64,000 nucleotides of DNA from assembly GCA_933228675.1 (NCBI GenBank), contig OW121742.1, positions 18,892,850 to 18,956,849 on the forward strand. Direction: 5' to 3'. The notes beneath the pieces are model-generated. The model worked only from the letters and a program-made list of their open reading frames with translations, had not been told where the DNA came from and ran no database searches. Positions 1-12,460 of this stretch are shown here, in pieces; position 1 is the stretch's first letter, and each line of letters starts with the position of its first letter. This DNA is from Stomorhina lunata (lineage: Eukaryota > Arthropoda > Insecta > Diptera > Rhiniidae). The translations under genes and the position numbers were made by a program.

Positions 1-1930
1 TTCATAATGAAAATTTTATATAGATAAATTTTCATAATGAAAATTTTATATAGAAAAATTTTCATAATGAAAATTTTATATAGAAAAATTTTCATAATGA
101 ACATTTTATATAGAAAAGTTTTCATTACGAAAATTTAATATAGAAAAATTTATCGAAAATTTTATCTTGAAAAATTTTTATAAAAATTTTATATAGCAAA
201 ATTTTCATTATGAAAATTTTATAATGAAAAATTTTCACTATGAGTCTTTTATATAGAAAAATTTTAATTATGAAAATTTTGTATGAAAAATTTAATGAAA
301 ATTTCATATAAAAAAATTTTTATAATGAAAATTTTACATAGAAAAAAATTCATAATGAAAATTTTATATAAGAAAAATATCATTGCGAAAATTTATCGAA
401 AATTTCATCTAGAAAAATTTTTATTATAAAAATTTTATACAGAAAAATTTTCATTTTGAAAATTTTATATAGAACAATTTTTATTATAAAAATTTTATAT
501 AGAAAAAATTTCACTACGAAAATTTTATAAAGAAAACGTTAATGAAAACTTTATATAGAAAAATTTTCATTATGAAAATTTTATATAGAAAAATTCTCAT
601 TATGAAAATTTTATATAGAAAAATTTTCATTGTGAAAATTTTATATAGAAAAATTTTTATTATGAAATTTTATATAGAAAAATTCTCATTATGAAAATTT
701 TATATAGAAAAATTTTCATTGTGAAAATTTTATATAGAAAAATTTTTATTATGAAATTTTATATAGAAAAATTCTCATTATGAAAATTTTATATAGAAAA
801 ATTTTCATTGTGAAAATTTTATATAGAAAAATTTTTATTATGAAAATTTATATAGAAAAATTTTCATTATGAAAATTTTTTATAGAGAAAAATTGATTAT
901 CAACATTTTATATAGAAAAATTTTCATCATGAAAATTTTATATAGAAACATTTTCGTTATGAAAATATTTTGAAAAAATTTTCAATATGAAAATTTTATA
1001 AAGAAAAATTGTATATAAAAAAATTTCATTACGAAAACTTTATACTGAAAAATTTTTATTATTAATATTTTATATAAAAAAATTTTTAGTATGGGAATTT
1101 TATAAAAAATTATAATTATTAAAATTTTGTATAGAAAATTTTTATATAGAAAAATTTTCATTGTGAAAATTTTATATAGAAAAATTTTTATTATGAAATT
1201 TTATATAGAAAAATTCTCATTATGAAAATTTTATATAGAAAAATTTTCATTGTGAAAATTTTATATAGAAAATTTTCATTATGAAAATTTTGTATAGAAA
1301 ATTTTTATTTTAAAAATTTTATATATAGAAAATTTTCATTATGAAAATTTTATATAGAAAATTTTCATTATTAAAATTTTATATAGAAAATTTTCATTAT
1401 GAATATTTTGTATAGAAAATTTTCATTATGAAAATTTTATATAGAAAAATGTGTAAAAATTTTTTATACAAAAATTTTTATAATGAAAATTTTATATAGA
1501 AAAAATTTCATTATGAAAATTTTTTTGGAGAAAAAATTTTATTATGAAAATTTTTTATAGAAAAAATTTCATTAAGAAAATTTTATATATAACAATTTTC
1601 ATATTATTAATTTTATATAGAAAAAAATTCATTTTAAAAATCTTTAATAGAAAAATTTCTATTAGGAAATTTTACAAAAAGAAAATTTCATTATGAAAAT
1701 TTTGTATAGAAATTTTCATTCTGAAAATTTTATATAGAAAATTTTCATTATAAAAATTTCATATAGAAAAATTTTCATTATGGAAATTTTATAATGAAAT
1801 ATTTTCATTCTAAAAATTTTATAAAAAAAAGATTTAAAAAAAATTTTTTTTTTTTTCATTATGAAAATTTTATACAGAAAAATTTTCATTATCAAAATTT
1901 AATATAGAAAAGTTTTTATTAAAAAAATTT
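1..1930 (+). repeat. Family A tandem array, 30-bp unit, degenerate
   Basis: The unit reads TTTTCATTATGAAAA then TTTTATATAGAAAAA, and spacing between successive CATTATG boxes is about 30 bp where the copies are regular. Length divided by unit gives roughly 60 copies. Many carry substitutions or 1-4 base indels, so this is an old or edge portion of an array; it starts before the window. TATAG followed by AAAAATTTTC links it to the other families. Short open frames in it are by-products of the repeat. Confidence 0.93.
594..860 (+). repeat. 89-bp higher-order repeat within family A
   Basis: Three consecutive 30-mers with distinct variants (CTCATTATG, then TCATTGTG, then TTATTATG with one A missing) form an 89-bp super-unit. 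TTCTCAT recurs at 594, 683 and 772. A further copy of the same variant order appears at about 1150-1260. Three-monomer super-units of this kind are what unequal exchange produces. Confidence 0.85.
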
Positions 1931-3270
1931 TTTAAAGAAAATGTTTATAGAAAAAATTTATTTTAAAAAATTTTGTATATATTATGTAGTTGTAAGGTTA
2001 AATTTAACGTCAAGCCTGATATCTATAAGATATCAGAAAAAAGAACTTTTAAAAATTCTAAATTTCATAATAAGAAATAATTGCAATGTTCAAATGAAAT
2101 CTTGTAATTTATCATGGAACAATTTCGTAAAATGTTAATTTTAGATTATTTAAGTATAAATAAGTAACCGAATCATTGTCATAACATGATATATTATGCA
2201 ACAAAAAGTAACATAAAAAATAACATATAATTTAATTTTTTTGGAACGTTTTTGTTTTTCCTCTCAAGAGTATGTAGTCGCAGATAATAAAAGAAACATT
2301 TGTTTAACCTTCTACAAAGAAAAATAGAAACTTGTAGTATTTTTTTGGGTAATTTTTTTTTTGCAAAAAATTTTACGATTTTGCAATAAACTACAACTAA
2401 ATTTTGCCGAAAAAGCGAATAATAAATCTATAATTGTCCATAAAACTAAGAAAAATCATAATTCATTATGCAAGAAGGCCAATAAAAACAACAACATTAA
2501 TAATAAGACAAAACAAAAAAAAAAAAATAGCTAACAATTTACAACAAATAAAAAAAATATTATAAAATTTACAAAAGGCACCCGCATATACGAGAAAACT
2601 GAAACCAACAATTATTTATTTACTTGTAATAATAAAATCAAGTAAAATAATAAATTCTCATAAATAAATAATTATTTAAAAGAAATAGGAATAAATATAA
2701 TATGGCCATAATTACATTATTCTAACATTTATTAGTTATAAAATATGATTAAATTGAACATTAACAGGATTCAAAAAAACTAAACAAACATTAATCAAAT
2801 TCATATTCAAAAGCGAACAATATTTTTTTATTCATTTCATTTATTTACTTTAATGACATTTGTTTGTCATGAATGTTATTAACTTGTCTTTTCTAGAGTT
2901 TAATATTAATTAAAAAAATTATAAATAATTTTTCATTATAACAATAAGTCCGTGTGTCATTATCAAATGCTCATTAACACTACCCACTGGCCAATTAACC
3001 GAAACTGCCAACCGAACACCCCAACCAAAGAACTAATCAATCCAAATGCCAGCCAACAAGTCAGGCATTTGGAAAAATACCTCAATCTACTCAGAAGGGG
3101 ATAAAAATGGACTGGGTCTAACTAAAATGCTCACTTTATACAATTGAAAACATACTCCATTTCAATTGGACCAATGAAAAATGTTAGCCACTTCAAAATG
3201 ATCTAATTTATAAAAAATGAACAATGAGAGTAGACAACACTGGCAGTGGAATGAATAGGTATCATCTCAA
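1931..3270. other. Non-repetitive AT-rich interval
   Basis: No tandem structure and no convincing exon. From about 2950 to 3240 base composition is visibly less AT-rich (runs such as CCAATTAACCGAAACTGCC), but no open frame, splice pattern or RNA fold that I can support is present. It ends abruptly where family A resumes at about 3271. Confidence 0.6.
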
Positions 3271-5240
3271 AATTTTCAGTTAAAAATTCTATAGAAAAAT
3301 TTTCATTATGAAAATTTTATGGGAAAATTTTCGTAATGAAAATTTTATAAAAAAAAATTTCATAATGAAAATTTTATAGAAAAATTTTCATTATGAAAAT
3401 TTTATAGAAAAATTTTGATGATGAATATTTATTGAAAAATTTTCTTATAAAAAATTTTATAAAAAAATTTTCGATATGAAAATTTTATAGAAAAATTTTC
3501 ATTATGAAAATTTTATAGAAAAATTTTCAGTATCAAAATTTTCATTATGAAAATTTTATAGAAAAATTTTCATTATGAAAATTTTATAGAAAAATTTTCA
3601 TTATGAAAATTTTATAGAAAAATTTTCATTATGAAAATTTTATAGAAAAATTTTCATTATGAAAATTTTATAGAAAAATTTTCATTATGAAAATTTAATA
3701 GAAAAATTTTCATTATGAAAATTTTATAGAAAAATTTTCATTATGAAAATTTTATAGAAAAATTTTCATTATGAAAATTTTATAGAAAAATTTTCATTAT
3801 GAAAATTTTATAGAAAAATTTTCATTATGAAAATTTTATAGAAAAATTTTCATTATGAAAATTTTATAGAAAAATTTTCATTATGAAAATTTTATAGAAA
3901 AATTTTCATTATGAAAATTTTATAGAAAAATTTTCATTATGAAAATTTTATAGAAAAATTTTCATTATGAAAATTTTATAGAAAAATTTTCATTATGAAA
4001 ATTTTATAGAAAAATTTTCATTATGAAAATTTTATAGAAAAATTTTCATTATAAATATTTTATAGAAAAATTTTCATTATGAAAATTTTATAGAAAAATT
4101 TTCATTATGAAAATTTTATAGAAAAATTTTCATTATGAAAATTTTATAGAAAAATTTTCATTATGAAAATTTTATAGAAAAATTTTCATTATGAAAATTT
4201 TATAGAAAAATTTTCATTATGAAAATTTTATAGAAAAATTTTCATTATGAAAATTTTATAGAAAAATTTTCATTATGAAAATTTTATAGAAAAATTTTCA
4301 TTATGAAAATTTTATAGAAAAATTTTCATTATGAAAATTTTATAGAAAAATTTTCATTATGAAAATTTTATAGAAAAATTTTCATTATGAAAATTTTATA
4401 GAAAAATTTTCATTATGAAAATTTTATAGAAAAATTTTCATTATGAAAATTTTATAGAAAAATTTTCATTATGAAAATTTTATAGAAAAATTTTCAGTAT
4501 CAAAATTTTCATTATGAAAATTTTATAGAAAAATTTTCATTATGAAATTTTTATAGCAAAATTTTTATTATAAAAATTTTCTAGAAAAATGTTCATTATG
4601 AAAATTTTATAGAAAAATTTTCATTATAAAAATTTTATAGAAAAATTTTCTTAATGAAAATTTTATAGAAAATTTTAATTATGAAAATTTTATAGAAAAA
4701 TTTTCATTATGAAAATTTTATAGAAAAATTTTCATTATGAAAACTTTATAGAAAAATTTTCATTATGAAAATTTTATAGAAAAATTTTCATTATGAAAAT
4801 TTTATAGAAAAATTTTCATCATGAAAATTTTATAGAAAAATTTTCATCATGAAAATTTTATAGAAAAATTTTCATTATGAAAATTTTATAGAAAAATTTT
4901 CATTATGAAAATTTTATAGAAAAATTTTCATTATGAAAATTTTATAGAAAAATTTTCGTTATGAAAATTTTATAGAAAAATTTTCATTATGAAAATTTTA
5001 TAGAAAAATTTTCATTATGAAAATTTTATAGAAAAATTTTCATTATGAAAATTTTATAGAAAAATTTTCATTATGAAAATTTTATAGAACAATTTTCATT
5101 ATAAAAATTTTATACAAAAATTTTCATTATGAAAATTTTATAGAAAAATTTTCATTATTAAAATTTTATAGAAAAATGTTCATTTGAAAATTTTATAGAA
5201 AGATTTTCATTATGAAAATTTATGAAAATTATATAGCAAA
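3271..5240 (+). repeat. Family A tandem array, 28-bp unit, highly homogeneous core
   Basis: CATTATG recurs every 28 bp; the unit is CATTATGAAAATTTT plus ATAGAAAAATTTT, a 2-bp-shorter relative of the unit at 1-1930 (TATAG instead of TATATAG). About 70 copies. From 3543 to about 4490 the units are almost identical, with rare single-copy variants (AATTTAATAG near 3694, ATAAATATTTT near 4051), while both edges are degenerate. The irregular join TTTTCAGTATCAAAATTTTC occurs at 3524 and again at 4491, exactly flanking the homogeneous block. Confidence 0.95.
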
Positions 5241-5775
5241 AACTCTTTACTCTGTCAACTTTTCCATAGAAAATCCTTCCCTCTGTCAACTTTTCTATTG
5301 AAAACTCTTCCCATCGTCAACTTTTCTACAGAACACACTTTCCTCCGTCCATTTTTTTACAGAAAACTCTTCCCTCTGTCAGCTTTTCAAAAGAAAAGTT
5401 TTCAGTCCGTCAACTTTTCCACAGAAAACTCTTCCCTCCGTCAAGCTTTATATAGCAAATTCTTCCTTCAGTCAAGGTTTCTATAGAAAACTTTTCCCTC
5501 AGTCAAGTTTTCTATAAAAAATTCTTCCCTCAGTCTAGTTTTCTATAGAAAAGTCTTCTCTCCATCAACGTTTCTATAGAAAACTCTTTCCTCCGTCAAC
5601 TTTTCTATAGAAAACTCTTCCCTCCGTCATCTTTTTTGTTGAAAACTCTTCCCTTCATCAACTTTTCTATAGAAAACTTTGCCCTCCTTTAACTTTTCTA
5701 CATAAAACTCTTTCCTCCATCAACTTTTCTACAGAAAACTCTTCCCTTCGTCAGCTTTTCTATAGAAAAGTATTT
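5241..5775 (+). repeat. Family B tandem array, 31-bp unit, CTCTTCCCTCCGTCAAC tail
   Basis: A 14-bp palindromic core TTTTCTATAGAAAA alternates with the 17-bp tail CTCTTCCCTCCGTCAAC, about 17 copies with frequent substitutions. It directly abuts family A on both sides (A forward on the left, A inverted on the right). The oppositely oriented partner array is at 7945-8440. A 62-codon open frame here is only repeat translation. Confidence 0.93.
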
Positions 5776-6930
5776 AAAATTTGACTCTTTTGACTCGGTC
5801 TATTTTTTTTGTAGAAACTTAAAATTTTTCAATATAAAATTTTGTAATAAACATTTTTCTATATAAAATTTTCATTATGAAAATTTTTCTATACAAAATT
5901 TTCATAATTAAAATTTTTCTATATAAAATTAATTATAATGAAGATTTTTCTGTATCAAATTTTATAATGTAAATTATTCTATATAAAATTTTTTAAATTT
6001 CCATTATGAAATTTTTTCTATATAAAATTTCTATAATAAAGATTTTTCTATATAAAATTTTTAAAATAAAAAATTTTTAGTATAAAAATTTTTCTGTATG
6101 AATTTGTATAATAAAAACTTTTATGTAAAAAATTTTATACAGAAAAATTTACATAATAAAAATTTTCTTAATGAAAATGTTTCTATGTTAAATTTATTAT
6201 AATGAAGATTTTTCCATATATAAAATTTGCATAATGAATATTTTTCATATAAAATTTCCATTATGAATTTTTTTCTATATACAATTTTTATAATAAAAAC
6301 ATTTCTATATAAAATTTTCGCAATGAAAATTTCTCTGTATAAAACTTTTACAAGAAAATTTTGTTTATATAAAATTTTATACAGAAAAATTTAGATAATA
6401 AAAATTTTCATAATGAAAATTTCACTTTATACAATTTTTGTAATGAAAATTTTTCTATAAAAATTTTTTATAATGAAAATTTTTCTATACAAAATTTTTT
6501 ATAATAATTTTTCTATATAAAATTTTTATAATGAAAATTATTTTATATAAAATTTTTATAATGAAAATTTTTCCATGTAAAACTTTCTTTACGAAATTTG
6601 TTTCTATATAAAATTTTTATAATAAAATTTTTTATATATAAAATTTTCATAAAAAAGTGAAAAATTTAGATAATAAAAATTTTTGTATGAAACTTTTTCT
6701 ATATAAAATTTTTTACAATGAAGATTTTCCTATATAAAATTTTCTAAAGTCTTCCATATAAAATTTACATTATGAAATTTTTTCTATAAAAAATTTTTAT
6801 AATGAAAATGTTTCTATTTAGAATTTTTATAATAAAAAATTTGTCGATATAAAATTTTTATAATAAAAATTTTTCTTAATAAATTTTATTTTGACAATTT
6901 TTCTATATAATATGAAAATTTATTATTTGT
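5776..6930 (-). repeat. Family A array in inverted orientation, degenerate
   Basis: Units read TTTTTCTATATAAAATTTT then CATAATGAAAA on the plus strand, the reverse complement of the 30-bp unit at 1-1930. Spacing is about 28-31 bp and irregular. Together with 1-1930 this makes a large, imperfect inverted pair around 1931-5775. Confidence 0.85.
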
Positions 6931-7944
6931 CATTTATTACATTTCAAAAATCGTGAAGTGTAACCATATAATAGTATTTTTTCCCATTTTATTTTTATAT
7001 ATTAACGTTAAGTAACAAATAATAGACCCGCAAAATAAGAAAGAACAACCAAGAAAAACCAACAAACAAATAAATAAATTAACAAATGTTGCAAATACCC
7101 GAAGACTTTTCAAATAAATCCCCAATAACTTTTTAATGTTCGCTAATGTAAAATAATTAATTTATGGCGACAATTAACATGACGTCCATTGATCTAAAGC
7201 TAATCACGGACATTGCACAAATGTCAATTTATCTTTGACTAAATAAAATATAAATGAATATGTATTCAGGTACGTCTGTCTGTCTGAGCTACACATACAT
7301 ACATATGTATGTATGTATATACGTTTCATTGCCGATTTCATTTGGAAAAGGTAAAAGCTTAAAAACACTACCAATAGCATTTTCTGAGGTTTTGAACCAA
7401 ATAATAAATTGCCTTAAATTTTATTAATTTATAAAACAAACAAAATAAACAATTTCGTTTTATATATATTTTTTTTCTAAATAGATTTCTTTCGTTATGC
7501 TCTATATTGTTGTTGTTTAAATGTTTTATTAAACAAAAGATTATTGCCGCCGCTTGCATTGGTTTATTAGTGTCACTGTGAAATTAGTCACTCTGTTCGG
7601 TTTCGCTTTTTATTCCATTAATTTTAAACATTTTTTCAATTGATAAATTTCGAGTCATTTTAATGTTGTTTACACGAAATAATTGCAACACATATGACGA
7701 TTTTTTTTATACGTACATTCGTTTCTGTTTTTTTTGATAATAAAAATAAATTTCTTAGAATTTATTTTGCAAAAAGTTAAGGAAAATAAAGCAAATAAAA
7801 TATACAATATAAATTTGTTAATTTTTAAATGTTATAATTTGAAATTGCTTTTAAATTTAAATGTTCAATTTTATGTTCAAGTTTATCAAATTGTAGAGCA
7901 AGACTTTCACAGAAAATTTAAAAGTGTCTAGAGTTCTCTATAAA
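6931..7944. other. Non-repetitive island between inverted B arrays
   Basis: AT-rich unique sequence with a short palindromic microsatellite at 7293 and short homopolymers. No exon or RNA gene is supported. Open frames of 60-65 codons on both strands have lysine/asparagine/isoleucine-rich composition expected by chance at this base composition. Confidence 0.6.
7293..7316. repeat. Palindromic (ACAT)n/(ATGT)n microsatellite
   Basis: ACATACATACAT is followed directly by its reverse complement ATGTATGTATGT, giving a 24-bp perfect palindrome; preceded by TCTGTCTGTCTG. A common simple repeat in fly introns. Confidence 0.9.
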
Positions 7945-8440
7945 CACCAGACGGAAGTTTTCTAAAGAAAAGTTGACATTGGGAAGAGTTTTCTATAGAA
8001 AAGTTGACAGTGGGAAGAGTTTTCTATAGAAAATTTGACAGTGGGAAGAGTTTTCTATAGAAAAGTTGACAGTTGGAAGAGTTTCCTATAGAAAAGTTGA
8101 CAGTGGGAAGAGTTTTCTATAGAAAAGTTGACAGTGGGAAGAGTTTTCAATAGAAAAGTTAACAGTGGAAAGAGTTTTCAATAGAAAAGTTGACAGCGGG
8201 AAGAGTTTTCTGTGGAAAAGTTGAAAGTGGGAAGAGTTTTCTATAGAAAAGTTGACAGTGGGAAGAGTTTTCTATAGAAAAGTTGACAGTGGGAAGAGTT
8301 ATCTATAGAAAAGTTGGCAGCGGGAAAAGTTTTCTATGGAAAAGTTGACAGTAGGAAGAGTTTTCTATGGAAAAGTTGACAGTGGGAAGAGTTTTCTGTA
8401 GAAAAGTTGACTGTGGGATAAGTTTTCTATAGAAAAGTTC
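7945..8440 (-). repeat. Family B tandem array, inverted, 31-bp unit
   Basis: TTTTCTATAGAAAA followed by GTTGACAGTGGGAAGAG, the reverse complement of tail CTCTTCCCACTGTCAAC. About 15-16 copies, 31-bp spacing. Same core and same tail framework as 5241-5775, but with ACT instead of TCC at the three variable tail positions, and opposite orientation. On the right it passes directly into family C. Confidence 0.94.
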
Positions 8441-10998
8441 ACTAATAAAATTTAGTAGAAAAATTTTTATATGAAAATTTTATAGAAAAATTTTCAGTAT
8501 AAAAATTTTATAGAAAAATTTTTAATAAGAAAATTTTTTAGAAAAACATGAAAATTTTTAGAAAAATTTTCAACATGAAAATTTTTAGAAAAAAAATTTA
8601 TTTGAAAAATTTTCAACATGAAAATTTTATAGAAAAATTTTCAACATGAAAATTTTATAGAAAAATTTTCAACATGAAAATTTTTTTGAATAATTTTTTA
8701 GAAAAATTTTCAACACGACAATTTTATAGAAACATTTTCGATAAAAAGGGATCTTTTAGAAAAATGTTCAATACATATTACAATTTTAAAGAAAAAAGTT
8801 TAATATAAAAATTGAATGGCAAAATTTTAAATATGAAAATTGTTTAGAAAAATGTGAAAATTTTGTACAAAAATTTTCAACATAAAAATTTTATAGAAAA
8901 ATTTTTGATTCGAAAATTTTATAAAAAATTTTTCAATATGAAAATTTTACATAAAAATTTTTATTATGAAAATTTTACATACAAATTTTCATTATAAAAA
9001 TGTTGTAGAAAAATTTTCATTATTAAAATTTTATTAAATAATTTTTTAGAAAAATTTTCAATTTGAAATTTTTTTAAAAAATTTTCAATACATAGTTTTT
9101 AAAAAAAATTTCAAAATGAGAATTTTTAAGAAAAATGTTCAATATGAAAATTTTTTAGAAAAATTTTTAATATGATAATTTTATACAAAAGTTTTCAATA
9201 TGAAAATTTCTTACCAAAATTTTCAATACGAAAATATTTAGGAAAAGTTTTCAATTTGAAAATTTTTTAGACAAATTTTTGGTATACAAATTTTACGGAA
9301 AAATTTTCGTATTGAAAATTTTATAGGAAATCTTTCAATATGAAAATTTTTGATATGAAAATTTTACAGAAAAATTATCGATATGAAAATTTTATAAAAA
9401 ATTTTCAAAATGAAAATCTTTTGAAAAAAATTTTCAATATTAAAATTTTAATTATTAAGGTTTTTTATAAAAGTTTTATAGAATAATTTAATATATAAAA
9501 ATTTTAAATTTGAAAATTTTTTAGAAAAGTTATCAATATGAAAATTATTTAGAAAACTTTTCAATATGAAATTTTTTTAGAAAAATTTTTAATATGAAAA
9601 TTTTCTAGAAAAGTTTTCAATGTGAAAATTTTTAGAAACATTTTCAATATGAAAATTTTTTAGAAAAATTTTAAAAATGACAATTTTATAAAAAAATTTT
9701 CGATATGAAAATTTTATAGAAAAATCTTCGATATATAGATTTTATAAATAAATTTTCGATATGAAAATTTAATAGAAACATTTTCGATATAAAAATTAAA
9801 AAAAAAAAAATTTCAATATGAAAATTTAATAGAAAAAATTTCGATATAAAAATTTGATAGAAAAATTTTCGTTATGAAAATTTTAAAGAAAAATTTTCAT
9901 TATGAAAATTTTATAGAAAAATTTTTAATATGAAAATTTTATAGAAAAATTTTCAATACAAAAATTTTCGATATGAAAATTTTATAGAAAAATTTTCGAT
10001 ATGAAAATTTTATAGAAAAATTTTCAACATGAAAATTTTATAAAAAAATTTTTGATATGAAAATTTTATAGGTAAAATTTTCAATACGAAAATTTTATAG
10101 GTAAAATTTTCAATAAGAAAATTTTTATAAAAATTTTTTTAATATAAAAATTTAATAGAAAAATTTTATATATGAAAATTTTATAGAAAAATTTTCACTA
10201 TTAAAATTTTATATAAAAATTTTCACTAGAAAAATTTTAATTAAGAAAATTTTATAGAAAATTTTCAATATACAAATTTTGTTGAAAATTTTTCATTATA
10301 AAAGGTTTTTAGAAAAATTTTTAATATAAATTTTTTTAGAAAAATATTTAATATGAAAATTTTTTAGAAAAATTTTCAATATAAATTTTTTTTTAAAAAA
10401 TATTCAATCTAAAAATTTTAAAGAAAATGATTGTTATGAAAATTTTATAGGAAAATTTTTAGTTGGAAATTTATTAAGGGAGATATTTTAATATGAAAAT
10501 TTAACAGAAAAATATTTGGTATGAAAATTTTATAGAAAAATTTTCTATATGAAAATTTTTCCTTTTGAAAAATTTTCAATATTAAAATTAATTATCAAAA
10601 ATGTCAATAACAAAATTTGATAGAAAAATTTTCGAGATGAAAATTTTATAGACAAATTTTCGATATGAAAATTTTTTAGAAAAATTTTCGATATACAAAT
10701 TAAAAAAAATCAATATGAAAATTTTTTAGAAAAATTTTAGATATGAAAGTTTTTTACAAAAATTTTTAATATAAAAAAAAAATTTTTAGAAACATTTTCA
10801 ATATGAAAATTTTATAGAAAATTTTTCTATATGAAAATTTTATAGCAAAATTTTAAATATGAAAGTTTCATAAAAAAAAATTTTGATATAAATATTTTAT
10901 ACAAAAATTTTTAATATGAAAATTTTGTAAATGAAAATTTTATATATGAAAATTTTCTAGAAATATTTTCAGTATAAAAATTTTATAGAAAAATTTAA
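8441..10998 (+). repeat. Family C tandem array, ~27-28-bp unit, strongly degenerate
   Basis: The unit approximates TTTTCAATATGAAAATTTT plus ATAGAAAAA, differing from the 28-bp family A by AATATG or GATATG in place of ATTATG. Perhaps 90 copies. Many units have TTTTTAGAAAAA without the second TA, and indels break the register repeatedly. Box TATAGAAAAATTTTC is retained in the better copies (for example around 9900-10030). Confidence 0.88.
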
Positions 10999-12298
10999 AG
11001 ATTTTTCGTCTTTCTCTTTCCAAATAACGTTTAAAAAATTCTCATGATCATAATTCACTTAGATTTGAGTCATTTGAAAATCAATAGTATTTAATGTCAT
11101 TTCTTTCAAATCAAAATCAGACTGATTGCACAACACACACACATTCATTTATTGATTTGTTTTGATATAAATTTGCATAATTTATAGATTTTTTTTGTGT
11201 AAATCACTTTATATTGATACATCAATAAAATATTAAAAAAAATATCGGATAAAAAATTATTATAAATAAATTTTTAAATAAATATCAAATGAATCAATAT
11301 TTGGGTAAACAATTAAGTAACATTATGTTTTTCTCACAAACAACCATCAAAACCATCAGATTTGAAAACGAAACATTTTCAAAATAAAAACTCAATAAAA
11401 TAAAATTAAATAAATAAAACTGACCGTTCGATTGATATGTTTGTATATTTATTGTGTTGTTCATAATTTTAATATTAAACGTGGGAATCTTTTTCAATTT
11501 CAATATCAGCTAAATTAAATGGTTTCAAACATTTGGTGGAAAAAATTACTAATAATATGTTTAAACAGAATAAAAACGCATTAAATATATTCAAGAAAAA
11601 AACATAACATATTCGTACATCAAACTATGTATACAAGAGCTTAAAATGCATGCAGTGGGTCAAGAGTGTATGCAGACTCGTTTTATCTATATAAATATTT
11701 CATTAAATTGCAAATTTGAACTTAAACTGCCTATCTTTTTCCCGAATATATAAGAAATTTTTAATAATTTTTCAGATATTTTCTATGACAAAACACTTTC
11801 TTAACCCCCTGTACTAATATATGATCTATGCATCATTATAAATGTGTAGCTCTTTAGTGGCTGGTTTGTTTTCTTGGACAGAGGTCTTCTTTTTTAAATC
11901 TAATTTTTTTCTTGTTGTTTTGTTTAGTCTTACGGCTTATCATATGATAAACAATCGAACAATTTATTAAAATCATATTTTATTATTTTTTTACAATATT
12001 TTTATTTAAATGAAAAATAGCTTTTAGGCCGCGTAATATATTCAAAAATGATTATCAGCCACTGTTTGTCTTTTTCTTCAACTTTTGCTTCATTATTTCA
12101 ATTATCTATTGACTGGACAAATGTGTTTTTTTTTTTTTGTGGACTTACTGATTGAGTGACTGGTATTGAAAGCAAAATCTTCGCTGACCATTAGGGGCAT
12201 TAATGATAAGGAGCCATAAATTATGATGAGTAAGAGTTGATATAATGCAAACATTTTAAAATAAAGACTTTGAACACTTTGTATGAGAATTGGAAATC
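10999..12298. other. Non-repetitive AT-rich interval
   Basis: Unique sequence with short A/T homopolymers and an ACACACACAC tract near 11135. No gene is supported; a 69-codon antisense frame at 11294-11503 has no recognisable features. Confidence 0.6.
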
Positions 12299-12460
12299 TT
12301 AATACATAACTTAGTATAAGAATTTGAAACCTTAGTAGAAGACCTTGAAATCTAAGTATAAGACTTTAAAATCTTGGTACGAATCTTTGAAGTCTTAGTA
12401 TAAGACTTTAAAATTTTAGTGCAGGTTTTTGCAGTGTCAGTCAGTATAAGACCTCAAATT
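12299..12460 (+). repeat. 21-bp minisatellite, about six units
   Basis: TTAGTATAAG-like boxes start at 12311, 12332, 12353, 12374, 12395 and 12416, an exact 21-bp period; unit approximates TTAGTATAAGACTTTAAAATC. A further TAAGACCTCAAATTC relative follows at about 12446. It lies immediately left of array D, and a single related unit (GTAGTACAAGACTCTAAATC) lies just right of it, near 15848. One antisense frame stays open for some units, then meets stops, so I do not call it coding. Confidence 0.85.

Noticed and set aside
1..1930. TATATA/TATAG boxes as promoters
   Set aside because: Every unit contains such words; in a satellite with this composition they carry no promoter information.
12299..12460. 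Seven-residue coding repeat from the 21-bp minisatellite
   Set aside because: The only frame that stays open for some units (antisense) meets stop codons, including ACTTAG, within three or four units.
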